A stretch of 6,614 nucleotides of DNA, from the NCBI RefSeq assembly GCF_003248505.1, contig NZ_QFOA01000117.1:1-6614 (forward strand), in the 5' to 3' direction. The notes below the pieces were generated by a model. The model had not been told where the DNA came from and did no database searches. It saw only the letters and a list, made by a program, of their open reading frames with translations. Both the position numbers and the translations under genes were made by a program. The DNA comes from Sphingobium sp. GTDB taxonomy: Bacteria > Pseudomonadota > Alphaproteobacteria > Sphingomonadales > Sphingomonadaceae. Of this stretch, positions 5,419 through 6,614 are shown piece after piece. The first letter of the stretch is position 1; every line of letters begins with the position of its first letter.

Positions 5419-6614
5419 ATGGCGCTGAGCGCTGAAGGTCGCCGTAGGGCCGGGAGGATCAGCCTTATCGTGCTGGCTATGGTCACTGCCCTGGTCCTTG
5501 CGATTGGAGCGTTCCCGATCGGCATTCTCAGGGGCGCAATCGAGGATCGTCTATCGGCTAGACTTGGAACGAGCGTGAGGATCGGCAAGGTAAAGCGGGA
5601 CGGCTTCTTCTCCTTCACACCGGTCATCACACTGGAGAACCTGCGGATCGCGCAGCCAAGCTGGGCCGGTGAGGGCTACATGGTGCACGCCAAGTCGATC
5701 CAGGCGCGCGTGGCGGTGCTGCCAGTGGTGCTCGGCCGAGCCCCTCAGTTGGAGGACGTTACTGCCACAGGGCTGAATCTGTCGCTCCTGCGTGACCGCA
5801 ATGGACGAGCCAACTGGGAGAGTAGGGAGAAGAGGCCTTCAAGCAATGATGGCAAAGGGCAGGGCCTTGCTGGTTTCTCCATACGGGACGGACATGTCAC
5901 GCTCCAGGACGAAAAGCGATCTCTGACCATCTCCGGTCCGTTAAAGGCAGATGTGTCGGGGGTCCGGGCCGAAACAAAGGGCTACTTTCACGGCACTCCG
6001 GCGAGCCTGACGTTCTCAGGTCCGAAGATCGTGGGATTGAAAGCCGACGCCAGCTATCCCTTCCAGCTGCAGCTAACCTCACCGTTACTTGAGCTGCATG
6101 CCAGCGGCGCGTCTGTCGGCGCTTTGAACTTCAGAACCATGTCCCTGGACATACGAGCGAAAGCCTCGAACCTGAAGTATCTCGACGATGTCATCGAAGC
6201 GGGACTGTTCGGCACTGCGCCTATCGATCTGACGGCTCAGGTGAGACATTCCGGGCGAGACTGGTTTGTCGATAGATTGACTGGCAGGATCGGATCGTCC
6301 CGATTGACGGCCAAGGCCACCGTGCTGAAGCGGGATGAACGAACGAAGATCGAAGCCGACGTTCACTTCGCTGAGTTCGGCTTCGACGACCTCGCCGACG
6401 CGGAAGGTAGAGCGAAGGCTGCCGCGATCGAGGCAAGGATCGGTCCACGTGTGCTGCCAGGGACCCGGATAAACCTTTCAAAGGTGGGCCCGACCGATGG
6501 TCGCATCCGCTTCAAGGCGGACAGGTTGCTGCTTAAGGATTCAGCTTTCAGGACGCTTGCCGGGACGATCGTCCTCGAAGGCAAGTTGCTGCGGATCGAG
6601 AACATCGTTGCAGG
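5419..6614 (+). CDS. AsmA-family envelope protein, N-terminal part (runs off window)
   Basis: An open frame runs from 5419 to the window end (398 codons plus two bases). It begins MALSAEGRRRAGR, then one membrane segment at about residues 13-36 (ISLIVLAMVTALVLAIGAFP), giving an inner-membrane anchor with a large periplasmic domain. Residues 37-110 carry the AsmA N-terminal pattern: a repeat-like amphipathic start, SVRIGKVKRDGFFSFTPVI, LENLRIAQPSWAG, and AKSIQARVAVLPVVLGR. A long beta-strand-rich region follows. AsmA-like proteins are linked to outer-membrane assembly and lipid transfer between membranes. The ATG is well supported by GGAAGAGG (5403-5410), eight bases upstream; an in-frame GTG at 5410 is less likely. 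The gene starts 81 bases after the channel gene with no terminator seen between, so co-transcription is possible. The C-terminus is outside the window. Confidence 0.88.
   Translation, partial: MALSAEGRRRAGRISLIVLAMVTALVLAIGAFPIGILRGAIEDRLSARLGTSVRIGKVKRDGFFSFTPVITLENLRIAQPSWAGEGYMVHAKSIQARVAVLPVVLGRAPQLEDVTATGLNLSLLRDRNGRANWESREKRPSSNDGKGQGLAGFSIRDGHVTLQDEKRSLTISGPLKADVSGVRAETKGYFHGTPASLTFSGPKIVGLKADASYPFQLQLTSPLLELHASGASVGALNFRTMSLDIRAKASNLKYLDDVIEAGLFGTAPIDLTAQVRHSGRDWFVDRLTGRIGSSRLTAKATVLKRDERTKIEADVHFAEFGFDDLADAEGRAKAAAIEARIGPRVLPGTRINLSKVGPTDGRIRFKADRLLLKDSAFRTLAGTIVLEGKLLRIENIVA

Overview
The window looks like high-GC alphaproteobacterial chromosome or large-replicon DNA. A sphingomonad or a relative is my best guess. 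The basis is GC-rich codon use, a single-domain receiver with a KPF motif, a three-BON-domain protein without a signal peptide, and a YfdC-like formate/nitrite-family channel. The genus is inference; no rRNA or tRNA gene is present to anchor it.

Left part (1-1393) is mobile DNA. Bases 1-99 look like the outer end of an IS21-type element: two 20-base repeats 24 bases apart, ending in a CA dinucleotide. They abut an IS3-family element (orfA and orfB in a -1 frame relation, with a complete DD(35)E catalytic triad). Its right inverted repeat is intact and ends at 1393. Its left inverted repeat appears to be missing, probably removed when the IS21-type end arrived. The IS3 element has cut a short-chain dehydrogenase/reductase gene (1394-1836, minus strand) after codon 147. 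The NAD(P) site, Asn and Ser region are kept, but the Tyr-Lys catalytic pair is lost.

Middle part (1837-3255): a TetR-type repressor (1910-2560) is divergent from the broken dehydrogenase and was probably its regulator. It converges on a three-BON-domain protein (2578-3255, minus). The two genes share a perfect 11-bp GC hairpin that encodes the last TetR codons and also serves as the intrinsic terminator of the BON gene.

Right part (3256-6614): a 217-base divergent intergenic region carries two similar 14-base palindromes 29 bases apart. A stand-alone receiver protein (3473-3880) follows, then a zinc nucleoside/CMP-type deaminase (3933-4433, probably TTG start). Next is a formate/nitrite-family channel (4399-5337) whose only usable starts lie inside the deaminase gene, and then the first 398 codons of an AsmA-family envelope protein (5419 to the window end). 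The deaminase and channel are probably translationally coupled. The set (BON protein, receiver, deaminase, channel, AsmA protein) resembles a stress or envelope-maintenance accessory cluster rather than one known pathway. I see no CRISPR array, phage module, toxin-antitoxin pair or clearly new system. The most notable signals are the nested IS insertion into a regulated dehydrogenase and the paired palindromes.
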